Assembly (NCBI GenBank): GCA_002081555.1
Contig: KV921129.1
Span: forward strand, 1 to 29,224
Reading direction: 5' to 3'
Length of the DNA stretch: 29,224 nt
DNA from: Protostelium mycophagum
Taxonomy: Eukaryota > Evosea > Variosea > Protosteliida > Protosteliaceae
The notes beneath the pieces were generated by a model, which did not search any database, was not told the DNA's origin, and saw only the letters and a list, made by a program, of their open reading frames with translations. Both the position numbers and the translations under genes were made by a program. This document shows, piece after piece, positions 8,167 through 19,838 of this stretch; the first letter of the stretch is position 1, and each line of letters starts with the position of its first letter.

Positions 8167-9051
8167 TCATCCTTTCCACACCCTCTTTATGTAAGGGTCC
8201 AATTTGGCAATAATACTCTCACATTCTCCCATCATAGGCAGCTTCTCCAATTGGGTGAGGTTGCGGAGGATTTTTGTGTGAAATTGGCCAAATGATAGAT
8301 GGAAAAAAGAAAGTCGTGTGTTGAGAGAAGAAGGCCTCAGTATCGAACACTTTGGCCATCTCAATAGATTCCAATAGAGGCAATCTGCAGAGGTTTCAAA
8401 ATGACGTGATGTGTTTTCATGTGTACATAAAAAGAGAAATACAGCTTGTCTGACGTCATCGTCCCTGAAATTGTGCCAGACGTCGACAGAGGTTGTGACT
8501 AAATTGTGGCGGGAGGCCATGATTAGTTGGCACCTTTGCTTATCAGCAAGATGGTTTTGTCAACTACACTCATTAGATGATCCAGAAATTGAGACCTTGA
8601 CAACAACTCTGAATCTTTAGAAGAGAGCACATTACAACGAAGTCTGAACTCGTTGATTCGATGAAATGGAATCTCTTCCCAAACCTGCGTGTTCATCAAG
8701 TTGAATAAATCTGACTTTAAATCTGACTTCAAATCTGAGTCCATTCTGGGTGTCCTTGAAATACATCGATTGTTGGATGCATTTTGATTTGATGATTGTC
8801 CGTGAAAAGGAAGAATTCACGAGCAACGGCCAAGGTTAGAAGACGACTGTCGGTTTGTACTGACCAGATTGATTAAGGAAGAGAATCTCCTGGTCTCTGA
8901 GCTAATGACGGTGAAATCAGCAATAAGTTTCAAAAGATCGACGGGGAATTGTGCCAGAGAAGATGCGATGTCTCATTGATCTGATCGAGTTGTAGACAGA
9001 AATCACATAATATCTGCAGAGAAAGAAACGGCATGCCCTCTCGTCATCCAT
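8167..9051 (-). CDS. Hypothetical protein with F-box-like segment, multi-exon
   Basis: Minus-strand frames fit together loosely. An ATG at 9051 starts MDDERACRFFL. A frame further on reads SSLAQFPVDLLKLIADFTV then RRFSSLINLVSTNR, which has the spacing of an F-box (LPxELL, hydrophobic helices, VCxxW-like end). LLTLAVAREFFLFTDNHQIK follows in a frame offset by a 4-base surplus near 8848. The last frame (8520-8167) reads DVWHNFRDDDVRQAVFLFL and ends KLDPYIKRVWKG, stop at 8167-8169. If real, it would be a substrate-recruiting F-box protein. The frame shift could be an intron end I have misplaced or true decay. Exon limits are approximate. Confidence 0.35.
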
Positions 9052-9433
9052 ATTTCGAAACGACGAAGGTTTAAATGTTTTTGTATCATCGAGTCTGGCT
9101 AATTCTGCACTTCTTAGATGCTCAAAGTATTTACAATCGCTGACGAAACCAGTTTTAATCACTGTACTATTTTCAATTTGCGACAGCTTAGTTGACGCAC
9201 TAAAACAATCAACCGGAAGTTAACATTACCAATCAATACCGTCTCCAAAATTACCACAACCGAGTATAGTCAGTGGTCCAAATACCAATACTTCGAGTAT
9301 TCTCACCTTATGCAGTCCCATTCCGTTAAATACCACAAGCGTAACTTTGGTGGCGTAAAGACGTTGTGAGTCGCTGTTCACTCACTTCACACAAACACGA
9401 ACACCAATCAACTACCTCTGAACTACAATCGAT

Positions 9434-10771
9434 ATGTTTCGACTCTTCACCCTTGTGCACTTCAGTGCCCTCATTCTGTTTTCCACCGCTTGTATTGATG
9501 GACAAGCTTCCTGCGGTGCAGCCTGCTATGACGTTCACGACTACAGATGCTGGACCGATCCAACCAGTGGGAGACCAGTGCTCTGCGCTATAGGCACGGA
9601 GGAATGCGGCGGGAACTGTGTCGCTTCTTGCGGATGGACTTGCGTCAATGGACAGGTAAGATGTCAGTGACATCGGGACATTTTTGACATCCTGTAGCCC
9701 AAGCAGAAGACGGTCAGCAGTTGCCCTCCGTCTTGCCCTTGGGGTCAATCTCCTTGCGGAACACGTTGTTATGACTCGGCTTCCTATTGTTGCATCAGCG
9801 ATGAGCCCACGCCCACTGAAAAGTGCCCTGGCAAGTGTGAGACTTACGAAACCACTGCACCTTGTGATTTTACTCTTTGTGATGTAGGACAGCTATGGGA
9901 TGGACAGGTCTGTGTCAACTGAAAGTTTGATCACTGACACGAGCAGTTACGCGCAAGCTCTGGTCCTGGCGCCGGTTGGGTCAGTTTCTCTCTCAAGGAC
10001 GGTGTTCTCAAAGATAACAAAGGCCGTATCTGTTACAGCTCAGACAGTCACCAACTCCAGTGCAGCAACCCCCCTCAGACAACTGACTACCAGAATTTTG
10101 GCATCGATAAGGATGGTTTCTTAGTGTACAAAGGAAGTGCTGTCTTCTATCAATCTGCTGTTGGTACCGGAGGGTACAACATCTTCACACAACAAGTGCC
10201 TAATAGTGGAAGAATTTCGCTCAAAACAGAGTTGCATTGTCTCCCAACTACTTCCTCTTCAAAGGGATGGCCTTCCACTACTTCCACCACGAAAGATATT
10301 CCCCCTACCACAAGCTGGTCTCCCTCTACAACTACCCAGGGGTGGGCTCCTCCCTGCAACAACTTCACTCTCCATAATGTCGGACAGCTTCCTGACGGTC
10401 AAGTAAGACATTCGCTCAATTTAGATTTTAACGAACTGTAGATCCGTTACGACTTTGGTGCTGGTGCGCAGAGTGTGAGCTTCACCTTGAGCAATGGTCA
10501 TCTGACAGACAACCGCGGAGAGATTTGTTACATTGCCGCTAACTACCAGCTACAATGCGATGTCATCCCCCAGACCCAAGACTTCTCCTCTTTTGACATC
10601 ATAAACGGAGACCTCTCTTACGAGGGCAGCATCACCTTCTATGCATATGCTGTGGGTGGTGGCGGTTACAACGTCTTCACCCAGCCTCTCTACTCCAGCC
10701 CTATTCAGGTGAATCTCAAGGTGGAATACAATTGTCCCGATCCCTCCGGGCCCTCTCCCATCTTCGCATAA
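9434..10771 (+). CDS. Secreted Cys-rich cell-wall protein with two PIR/PhiA-like domains, 405 aa
   Basis: Four exons join in phase 0: 9434-9655, 9698-9907, 9947-10402 and 10442-10771, with introns of 42, 39 and 39 nt. A signal peptide (MFRLFTLVHFSALILFS) is followed by two Cys modules of the CGxxCYD type (SCGAACYDVHDYRCW, SPCGTRCYDSASYCC). Two homologous beta domains then follow, each introduced by VGQLxDGQ: VSFSLKDGVLKDNKGRICY ... AVFYQSAVGTGGYNIFTQ and VSFTLSNGHLTDNRGEICY ... ITFYAYAVGGGGYNVFTQ, separated by a Ser/Thr/Pro linker (about 10250-10350). The LxDGxLxDxxGRxxY ... FY pattern is that of fungal PIR and PhiA cell-wall proteins. Probable role: a structural wall or spore-coat glycoprotein. 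The introns at the two DGQ junctions are in the same place and phase, showing duplication of an exon-domain unit. Confidence 0.85.
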
Positions 10772-10868
10772 CACGGACCGTCGACATAAACTGCAACACA
10801 ACTTTCGGATTTATATTTTCAGAACTTTTCATTCGGATAAAGAAAGTCTAATCATTTAAAAAATTTCT

Positions 10869-13800
10869 TTATGAGTAAGTGTAATAGAAAGCCGTCAATA
10901 CAATGATGACCAGAGTGAAGGGGATCACGAACCAAGCCAAACTGCAAAAGTCAGATAAAATTTCCATCACGGAAACGAAAAGTCGAATCGGGTATGAGTA
11001 CCTCGCGGCGATATCTAATTTGTTGAATAAATCTTGAATGTCATTTTGTATAAAATCTTCCGTCACTCTTCTTTTCAAAGTTTCGGATTTGATTTTTGAG
11101 TCCACACCCAACTCTCTGCTCACAACTTGTTCCGCGTATCTTTTGAAACTCCAAGCAAAACGGAAATTGTCCACGTCTCTCTGCAGGATTCTCTTCGCGT
11201 TGGCCAGAGCTTTTCCGCTCAGAATTTTGAGCTGGAAAATGTGAATTTTTCTAAATGTTGAAACTTTCACCTCTTGAACGTTTGAATTATGCAGATTGGA
11301 AACACGGGTATTAACTTCTTCTAAATAGTTCTTCTTTTTCTGGTCTAAAAACCGGTGTCCCAAAAAATCGGATAAATTGTCATGTATGTATCTACAACGA
11401 GTTATTTTCCTGGTTATCTTATGACCAATTTAATATGGATAAATAATATAAATTTAATTTTTAAAAAGCCGCAAAAAAACTCACTTTTCTGCACTTGCTG
11501 TAATGTTTCGAATGTTTTGTTCCAATTCAGTCTCCTCCAACGGAAATTTCGACGAGAGTTCGCTGAATTTGAATTTGATTGTGGACATGGCCTTCTCATA
11601 AATCTGGTCAAATAAAGAGGACACCCGTGCTGTGAAATTATTAAAATCATCTTCGCAGACTGCTTTTGTTTTGAGGATGGTGAGAATCTAGTGCAAACAG
11701 TTATAGAGCAACAAAACATGCTATGCTTCTGGCAGTATCGTTCTGCGCTGCGGCTTTGCCGAATAAGTGCACAGGAAGTTCGAAATGTCCACAAAAAATC
11801 ACCATCGTTACTGCTCCTCGCTTTCTCTTCTACTCTGCCGAAGGCTTGATTCGCTTGATTTCGATAATGTCTGTATTTATCTTCCTCTTGAAATTTTCCC
11901 GTGAGCTTGTTCCACTCTGCCCAAGCCAAGTCCGTCGCCTCCTGCATGAGGTCAGATGGGTTCACGGTAAGGACCGTGATTGTCCGGTCATTTAGCGTAC
12001 CTTTATGGTTTGTTCTAATCGTTTCGGGGATATCGGCTCTTCTGAAGAGGCCTCGAGGCGTCTTCTTATTTCCTCGGCGCTGCGTCTCTCCGCATTGGAA
12101 AATAATTCTTCTACTTTTCTCATGTTTCTATTCATTCATCAGAAAAATCACTTGATTGATTAAATTCCGGGAATTTTCAACTTACGACTCTTTTTCGTCG
12201 GCTTGAAGTCCCTTTACGGCAAGAGAAAGTGAAAGCCATGCGTCAGAGACCTTCTTTGTGTCTTCCAAATGAGACCAGTAGCTATCGAATTCGTTCTTGA
12301 TCTTGTTCAAATCGTCTTTGTGCCTTTTGACCAGCTCAACGGTGGGTATAATGTCGACGCTTTTTCTATACGCCGTCAAAGAAAGTCGATGTACAAGAAA
12401 ATGAGATTTCGTTTATAGCCGAATCTTCTATGTAAAGAGGATCTCAAGGAAAATATTGGTGAAAGAATGCACTAATTACCTCATTCTGAATTCGTCGACG
12501 ATTTTCCTCTGATAATTGCTCAAAGCCTTGTCGATCATGCTGTTGAATTTGCTCACGAATTCGGTCCTTAAACTTGAGACTTTGCGATTGAGCTTATTCT
12601 TGGCTTTGTCGCCAAGATGGCGCAGATCAAACATGGCTGCTCCGACATACTCTTCTGCCTTTTTGGCATATGTGTCAAGATGCGATTTGTATAATGTGAT
12701 GCTCTTGATGGGCCCATCGAATTTTTGCAAGTCGAGGTTTGCGGCTGTAAAATTCGTCAGATCATTTGAGATTTCAAAAAATCGGATTTCTCACCAGATT
12801 CGAATTTGGCGATGGCCTCTTCTATGGCAACTCTCTCTTGCAACTCCACAAAAGCGGCCCAACCACCTGGGGTCTCAGGGAATCCCTTGTCCGTGAAATG
12901 AACAAGCGCTCTCAGCAGTGCGAGGGCAGAATTCCCGTCTTGAAAGACACCAGGACCGGACTGAGCGTTCTTGATGTCGCGTTGTACGTCTTCTTTCAGC
13001 TCTTGGACCTGCTCTACAAACTCCGGATTGAGATTTTCCACTGTGATATTCAGTGAAATTCTTATGAAATTTGGTCGAAAACTCACGTGATCGTATCTGT
13101 TTCATACCCCTGGTGACCAGAGTTGGGTGGGACAACATATGGCATTTTATGCCGTTGTAGATCTCTGCAAGTGGGGTATCGTACATGTTCAAGAGCGCGT
13201 CTCTGAAGAATAATCCTCTGGTATTGCTCTCCAGCCATTCATCGCTGGTCTGGCCGTCTTCGATATCAAAATGGAAATCTACGTGAATTTCAGGGAGGAT
13301 TATGACATAGGAGCTACCTCTCAAAAGCCAGCGGAGTTTGGGAAATTTGAGCTCTGGAAGGCCCAGCCATTCTCCCTCGGCCGCGTTACGCTGCGTTTTG
13401 AGTTGAAAAATCTTCGTTTTTCTCGCTATCATCCTGTGGAATTATCAATAAAAAGAACTCAACTCAGCAATGAGGCTTGTTGTTATTATAAAGATATCTC
13501 ACTGCAAATATTCGACATCGCTTTGGTCTAACGAGTTCTTTGTGTTGAAGAGAAGTTGTGAGCTGAAGAGGGACGCGACGGCAAAGATCTTCCCGTCATG
13601 AGCTTGTACAAGTCAGTTCATGTTGTATTTTTTGGTAAAGACAGAGAGGCTTTGTAACAGAAAGCTCTACAGAATTAACTTTGTTGTGGTGTTCAAAGAC
13701 ATCACATGAGAACAGTGTACATCTTCACACTGAATAAAGAGGTACAAACGAGCAAAGGACAGTTAAGAGGCTGTGGTATTTACGATCGTAACCAAAGTAA

Positions 13801-14328
13801 AGAGAATCTGTTTGTTGATAATTCAAGCTCACTTTCCGTCTCATTGAATGCAAAAAATCCCTCGGAATCGATGTAGAGGATGTATGACCCTTCTTCCTCT
13901 TTGTTTTCCTTCACTCTTCCCCAGAGTCCCTTTCAAATTTTAAAATTCATGCTTCTGATTTTGGCGGGAAAAATGATCAACAAGATGATATCGACTCACC
14001 TTGGTCATAGGTCGTGTATAAGAGCTTGTCTCGAAACCATTTTCTTCTTCGCTTGTTTCCATGAGGAGATTGAGCAGAGTGCTCTTTCCAGTCCTCTGTT
14101 TTCCTACGATACTGATGACTGTTAGAGGGCCATCGAGAGACGACAAGGCTTCGATGGCCTCTGGTAACAGCACAAATTCTTGATCTCTCCACCCTACGAG
14201 TTGGATGGGTCCATCCCAAGAACATACAAGACCTATACGGTTGAGCCAGAGATCACGATTCGATGATGAGCACCTATCGAAATGTACAAAAATAGAGTGA
14301 TGAGCGATGATTTTCTTTGTGTGGTCAT
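10869..14328 (-). CDS. Guanylate-binding-protein family GTPase with signal sequence and C-terminal membrane anchor
   Basis: Minus-strand, many exons. A proposed first exon (14328-14274, MTTQRKSSLITLFLYISI) joins through a 41-nt intron to GLVCSWDGPIQLVGW, giving an N-terminal signal-peptide-like segment. The GTPase follows: P-loop GKQRTGKS (usual GLYRTGKS), SYTRPMTK (switch I), DSEGFFAFNE (G3, usual DTEG, about 13860), DGKIFAVASLFSSQLLFN (about 13590), and RD in LLRDFHFDIEDGQTSDEWLES (13300-13220). The helical part includes NPEFVEQVQELKEDVQRD, LVHFTDKGFPETPGGWAAF and long coiled helices to 10990. The last exon ends with a strong membrane helix (AWFVIPFTLVIIVLTAFYY) and TYS, stop at 10869. GBPs are dynamin-related GTPases that oligomerise on membranes. 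Human GBPs use CaaX lipids; this one has a protein anchor. It converges with the PIR-like gene 98 bp away. Confidence 0.85.
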
Positions 14329-14444
14329 CGTGGTTGTGATTGCTTGATCTGGTTCAAGCCTTCTCAATAGATTGGGCTGATCTACAACCGCATAATCAGA
14401 TCACATCATCCAGATCACATCGGTGGCCTCGAAAGAGAGGCGAA

Positions 14445-17400
14445 ATGACGACGCCAGGATACCTATTGACAAAACAACTTCAGACCAACACCGGAGTTGA
14501 ATTCTCCATATCTTGTCACTTTGTCAATCAAAAGAAGGAAAATCTGGCCGTTGTGAAGAATGGACTTCTTCAGATATTCACCTTACCGAAATCAAATTCG
14601 ACAAAGACGTCACAACCACTATTACAATTATTTTTGGAATTAAAACTGTTTGGCATACCCAGATCAATCAATAAAGTGAGGTTGCCAGGAAGGCAAAGAG
14701 ACTCGCTCCTTCTTTCTTTCGATGACGCCAAGGTATCACTTTTTCTCCTTGTTGTTAAGCATGTTGAGAAGAAGATGAATAAAGAGCTGACTTCTGAAAG
14801 GTCTCCGTTATTGATTATGATCGATTCTCCCACTCAACGAAGATCAGCACGTTGCATTATTTTGAGAGCGAGGCACTCGAGGTACGATGATCATATGCAC
14901 ATCTACATGAGGAGAATTATTCTTTTGTCGTAATGCCAAGTTTCTAATCAATTCGATTTCATGTCTAATGTTCAAAAAAGAAGAGATCTCTTCTCCACCA
15001 TAGATGGAAGTAGTGCCATCACTCATCTTGAAATAGGATTGGAGGAAAGATGAGACGATAGGACCGGAGCTCCGTATCGATCCACAAGGAAGAGTCGCTG
15101 TCATGCTGATCTACGGCACAAAACTAGCCGTTATTCCATTCAAAAGTGGCACGACTAAGAAGAGGACCACTCATGACGATGCCAGTTCAGGTTCATAATT
15201 CTATTTTGTTCGCGCCAAACGGGATGATTCAAAATTTAAAAACGGAAGGTGGTAGTTATCTCTTGGACGTGGCAACAGATTTACCAGGCATACGTAACAT
15301 TAAAGATTACGTATTTCTGAACGGATATTACGAACCCACACTGTTGGTTTTATACGAGCCCGTCAAAACGAGCACTGGGTGGGCATTTTTTCTTATTGAT
15401 TTTTTAAATTTTGGAAATTGACAAATGTTTTCTGTTTATAAAAGATTCATTTATAAATATTTCTCACTCGTTGTAGACGTCTTGGTGCCCTGAAGGACAC
15501 GTCATGCATAACGGCCATCACCCTTTCTTTGAGTAAGGGTTTCAAACAACACCCCGTAATTTGGACCGTCGACAAGCTCCCTTATGATTCTTGGCGCCTA
15601 ATGAGTACGTTTATAAACTCTAAAAATCCTTGTAGATGCTCAGAAATTTTTAGGTGTTCCAGAACCGCTCGGAGGAGCTGTTGTAATCGGCACGAACCAT
15701 TTCCTCTATTTCAATCAAAATTCGCGATACGCTCTGGGTTTGAACGAGTGAGTATTTTTCAATGTCGTTATGACGTAACAAATGTCATTATGACATGATG
15801 TAGATACGCAACTCCCTCACCTTCTTTTGATTTGGGTATGTACATCTACACCGTTGTAGATCAATCGAAGACTGAAAAACCTAGTAAAATCAAACATCGT
15901 TCCTTTGACTTTGGATGCGTCGACGAGCACATTCATAACAAACAACAGGATTTTATTATCCGTTAGGACTGGTGAATTGTGAGTGAAAAATGATTAATAA
16001 TTGATTTCTGTTTTGCTTGATGGCAGAGCCACAAAGGTCAAACTTGCGGGTTTTGATGTGGGTTCTGAAATATGTAGGTACTTTTTCCATTTGCTTTCAG
16101 ACGCCAGAAACATCAAAGGCATCACCGTAGCGAAAGCTGGTGCCAGTGTCCTCACCTCATGCGTAAGTACCACCATCTACAATTACCATCAGTCAATTCG
16201 TCCCAAATTATGCTTACATTCGTTGTAGATCAATCCATTTTCTTCGAATTACGTCTTTTTGGGCAGCAAGACCGGAGACTCACAACTCCTACAATGGTCC
16301 AGAATTTCTCATTCTAATGAGAACGATAACGACCTGGTCAGTTGTAGACGAGTTTTTCCCGCAATTCTGAGAATTTCAGGAAGAGAACGTGGAGAAGGAG
16401 CAGAGCAAGAAGGAGGACGATGTCTATATGGAAGAGGAGGAGAGGTTGATGTACATGACAAGTGTAGAGCAGGTATTTTTTTCTGAGCGTTTATCGTTAA
16501 GATTGTTTTTGTGGAGATTTCGAAATCGAAGATGTCGCTTCTTTGCAGCTCCGCTGCAAAAAAATTCTGGATATCCGCAAACACTCTTTCAGTTTAGGAG
16601 AAAATTTGATCCTCCATCAGGTGGAAGAGAAAAAGGATGACTGGGAGATCAAATTATCCGTTGTAGATCGACTCGCCGGTATCGGTACGTAAAAAACACC
16701 AATGTAATCCCCCGGAATCTGACCGAAATTTACAGGAGCTTTCAATGATTTTATCATCACGGACGCCACAGACGCTTCAACGTTATCGCACGTCACAGAA
16801 GAGTCTAGTGCAAGGCCACATTCTTCCTTCCAAATTTTAGCTTGCTCAGGGCAGGGTAAAAACGGTGCATTGACCGTTCTGCAAAACGGCGTCAGACCAG
16901 AGGTGAGACAAAAAATATCTTTTTAATCAAGTAATTTCGGAGAAAAATCTTGCTGAAAGGTGATAGATGATTACGAGCGCGCCATTGAAAAAATGTCTCT
17001 CTGCTTGGACCTTAGCTCCCTCATCCAATGATGCAGAAGCACAAGGAGAATTGTTCAGTAAATATCTGTTGCTTTCCACAGGTGATTTTTCATTCTTCAG
17101 CAAAACCGGAATTTCAAAAGATTTACCGGAAGAATTGAAACGTTCATCTACAATGAGTGAGGAGAATGTGACGTGTACAATAGATTCGCAGACCGCTATT
17201 TTGGAAGATCTACAAGGAGTCAAAGGAGGTGACTTCTACGACTCGGGACAAACTCTCAACGCCGGTATTCTACAACGGCCGAAAGGTATGACGTCATGTG
17301 TAAACCACATGATGTCTCATGTGACACAGGAGGGCACAGAAATTGCCAGATCTTTGGCAAGACGGTTCGACTGCTGAACGGAGACGTAAAGATCACGGAT

Positions 17401-18832
17401 CATGACATCGTCAGAGATATCATATTCAGCTCCATAGCGGAGAGTCACGTGATGCTATGGCTGGATGATAAATCTCTCGTGATTCTACAGGTATAATAAT
17501 TCCACAATCTGGCATTGTAGATGGCGTTGACAGTTGTAGTTGAACGATGATGGAGACGGATTTCAACAGCTTCCTACCGACTCGCTCGAGGTCAGAGATC
17601 TCACAGAAATTTTGAATTGACACATGTCAGATTGACAGGGATCACGTGATGTCATGTTCACTTTATGTCGACGAAGGTGGATTTTTTGGAGACGAAGAAG
17701 AGCAAGAAACTCCAATGGAAGAGGTTGAACCAGAGCCGTTAGCGCCATCAAAGGTGATTTGAAATTTGAAAATGACATAGGCGGGAAAATAACAGGTACA
17801 GAGTAATACTGTGTTGGACGATGATATGGACGAAGAAGATAGAGCTTTGTATGGTATTTCGGTGCCTGAGCCTGTTGCGGGTGAATTTTTTGAGCTAGTT
17901 ATAACCGCCCAAAACGGTCAAAACCATGGATTAATATGAAAATATTATTAATATCGGTCAGCCGCACCAGCACCCGTTGTGAGGGAAAGAAAGAGAGAGC
18001 CGACTAAGCGCACATTATTAGTATTATGCAAGGGAAACATCAAGTTTGAAGTCCGTCTACAACCCCATTTTCACGATTAAATCGATCCAGATTTATTCCC
18101 TTCCCGACATGCGCAAAGTCTTCTTCTACAACGAGTTTCAGAGGCTGCCCGTTGTAGTGGCCTGCGTCATAGGTCAGACCCCATATTTGAGGAAGGAGGC
18201 ACAACAGCAGCAGAACTTCTTCCATGACCGAAACGCATCGGACCCCGCCGTCGTAGTGAGAGATATTTGCATAGCGGGTGATGACAACGGCTCGCCCATC
18301 ATGTCGGTACGTAAATGAAATTTCGAGGAAATTTGTGACGGGGGCAGGTGATGCTGGGGGCTGGAGATCTCATTTTGTACAGAGGTTTCAGAGATCTTTC
18401 AGATCCTACAGATCGTGGTCGTTTCATCAAGGTGAAGCTTCAACTACAACTTTTGAAAATATTAAGATATTTTAAAATCTCATTTTTCTAATATGTATGA
18501 CGATGTAATTATTAAATTAATTTACATTTTAGGTGGAGCATGACTTCATTCTCCGACGGTTAACGGAAAGATCATCAAAGAGAAACTCCTACCGTTTCCC
18601 GCGCTTTTACCCATTCAAAAATGTAGGAGGCCGCAGGGGAATCTTTTTGGCGGGAAGGAAACCCATCTGGATCACAATGCAGAGAGGCTACCCCAGGTGA
18701 AAATCTCCAGAAATTCTGCACGACATTGACCATTGTAGATTGCACTCTATGCATTTGGATGGAGAGATATCATGGTTTGCAACATTACACACACCAGAAT
18801 ACCCGCATGCCTTCATTTACTATTCTGCCAAG
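14445..18832 (+). CDS. CPSF1: CPSF160 (cleavage and polyadenylation specificity factor subunit 1), C-terminus not found
   Basis: Many short exons encode a recognisable CPSF160. The start is MTTPGYLLTKQLQTNTGVEF SISCHFVN, then QRDSLLLSFDDAK|VSVIDYD and LHYFESEALE. DPQGRVAVMLIYGTKLAVI (15080-15140), FLNGYYEPTLLVLYEP (15315-15360), HPVIWTVDKLPYDSW, KAGASVLTS, YVFLGSKTGDSQLLQW (16250-16290), ACSGQGKNGALTVLQNGVRP (16835-16895) and IYSLPDMRKVFFYNEF (18090-18140) follow. The last sure exon is MHLDGEISWF ... PHAFIYYSAK, ending at 18832. These cover the first two beta-propellers of the subunit that recognises AAUAAA with WDR33. Human CPSF1 continues about 390 residues (the CPSF_A domain), which I cannot find; a weak candidate (NNILNLPEGAQKD, about 19128-19165) lies beyond the 5S gene. 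Divergently arranged with the GBP gene, 116 bp away. Confidence 0.88.
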
Positions 18833-18922
18833 GTATAATTATGACATCATACCTTTGCGTTTTGTGTTTACGGCTTGTTAACCCGGTGGGATGCTTTTTG
18901 GAGAAACCGAATCACCCTCCGG

Positions 18923-19040
18923 GTTCGTTCATATCGACACAGTCTACCGCATCCCTTGCCGCACTGCGAAGTCAAGCGTGTCTGAGCGAGGCCAGTACTA
19001 AGGTGGGAGACCACTTGGGAAGCCCTCGTGACGAACTCTT
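18923..19040 (+). rRNA. 5S ribosomal RNA
   Basis: 118 nt with the hallmarks of 5S. Terminal helix GTTCGT at the 5' end pairs with ACGAAC at the 3' end. The A-box/loop region is GCGAAGTCAAGCGTGTCTGA, and CCAGTACTAAGGTGGGAGAC CACTTGGGAA is the diagnostic 3' half (loop E and C box). A TTTT terminator follows at 19039-19042. It is in the same orientation as CPSF1, starting 90 bp after that gene's last recognisable exon. A GC-rich imperfect hairpin (CCCGGTGGG at 18882 against CCCTCCGGG at 18915) stands directly upstream. A 5S-derived SINE is the main alternative, but the sequence is full length and no SINE body or tail is evident. Confidence 0.9.
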
Positions 19041-19838
19041 TTGCGTCACCTACAGCAATTTTGTTGTATTTAAATTGGCATTAAAAATGACATTTTGGTG
19101 AACTACAACTACACCACAGTTCTTTGCAATCCAATAACATCCTAAATTTGCCCGAAGGTGCACAAAAAGACACCATGAAATGCAGAGTGAAAGTTTTAAT
19201 TGCACCAGGCGGCAAGGCCGCAAGCCCAAGTCTAAAATCCTGAAGGAGGGCAATTTTTGTGCAGAATGAAATGTTCCATTTATTGATCTTCATAGAGGTA
19301 CGTACCGAGGCTTTACTACAGCAAATCCAAACTTGAAAATGCCAGAGAAAATCTAGGACCCTCCATGCCCAGGTGAGAGTCACGTGACTTTCGCCGTGAT
19401 GACGTCATATCAGTTGGTTTCTGCCGACCGCAGTGGAGGGGACCGGCCTCTCCTACCAACTCAACCCCATATGGATATCATGAGTGCACACCATCTCGTC
19501 GAGACATTGAAATTTCTATGAATTTTCGCAAAAGGATCGTCACAACAAATGAATAAAAAATGGGTACAACATTCAACTCAAAGGCTCAAATCAAATCGGA
19601 TTCTTCTTGACCGGAGGAAGATCCTCATGGCAACACTACTCTTCTTGTGGCGTTCCAAGACAAAAACTATCTCAGGGCTCATAGCTGCTGTGTACAAAGA
19701 AGTAGTTTGCTGGCGTGCTTTTGTCAATACATATAGACCCAAATCCCCCGCTTTTCTGCTAGGTTATGATCACACAACTCCCGCTCAAATGGAAATTCAA
19801 AATTTAAATGCAAGACCTCATCTTTTTCTTTACTTTCT

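Noticed and set aside
9326-9748. Minus-strand 140-codon ORF
   Set aside because: Antisense of the signal peptide and Cys modules of the PIR-like gene.
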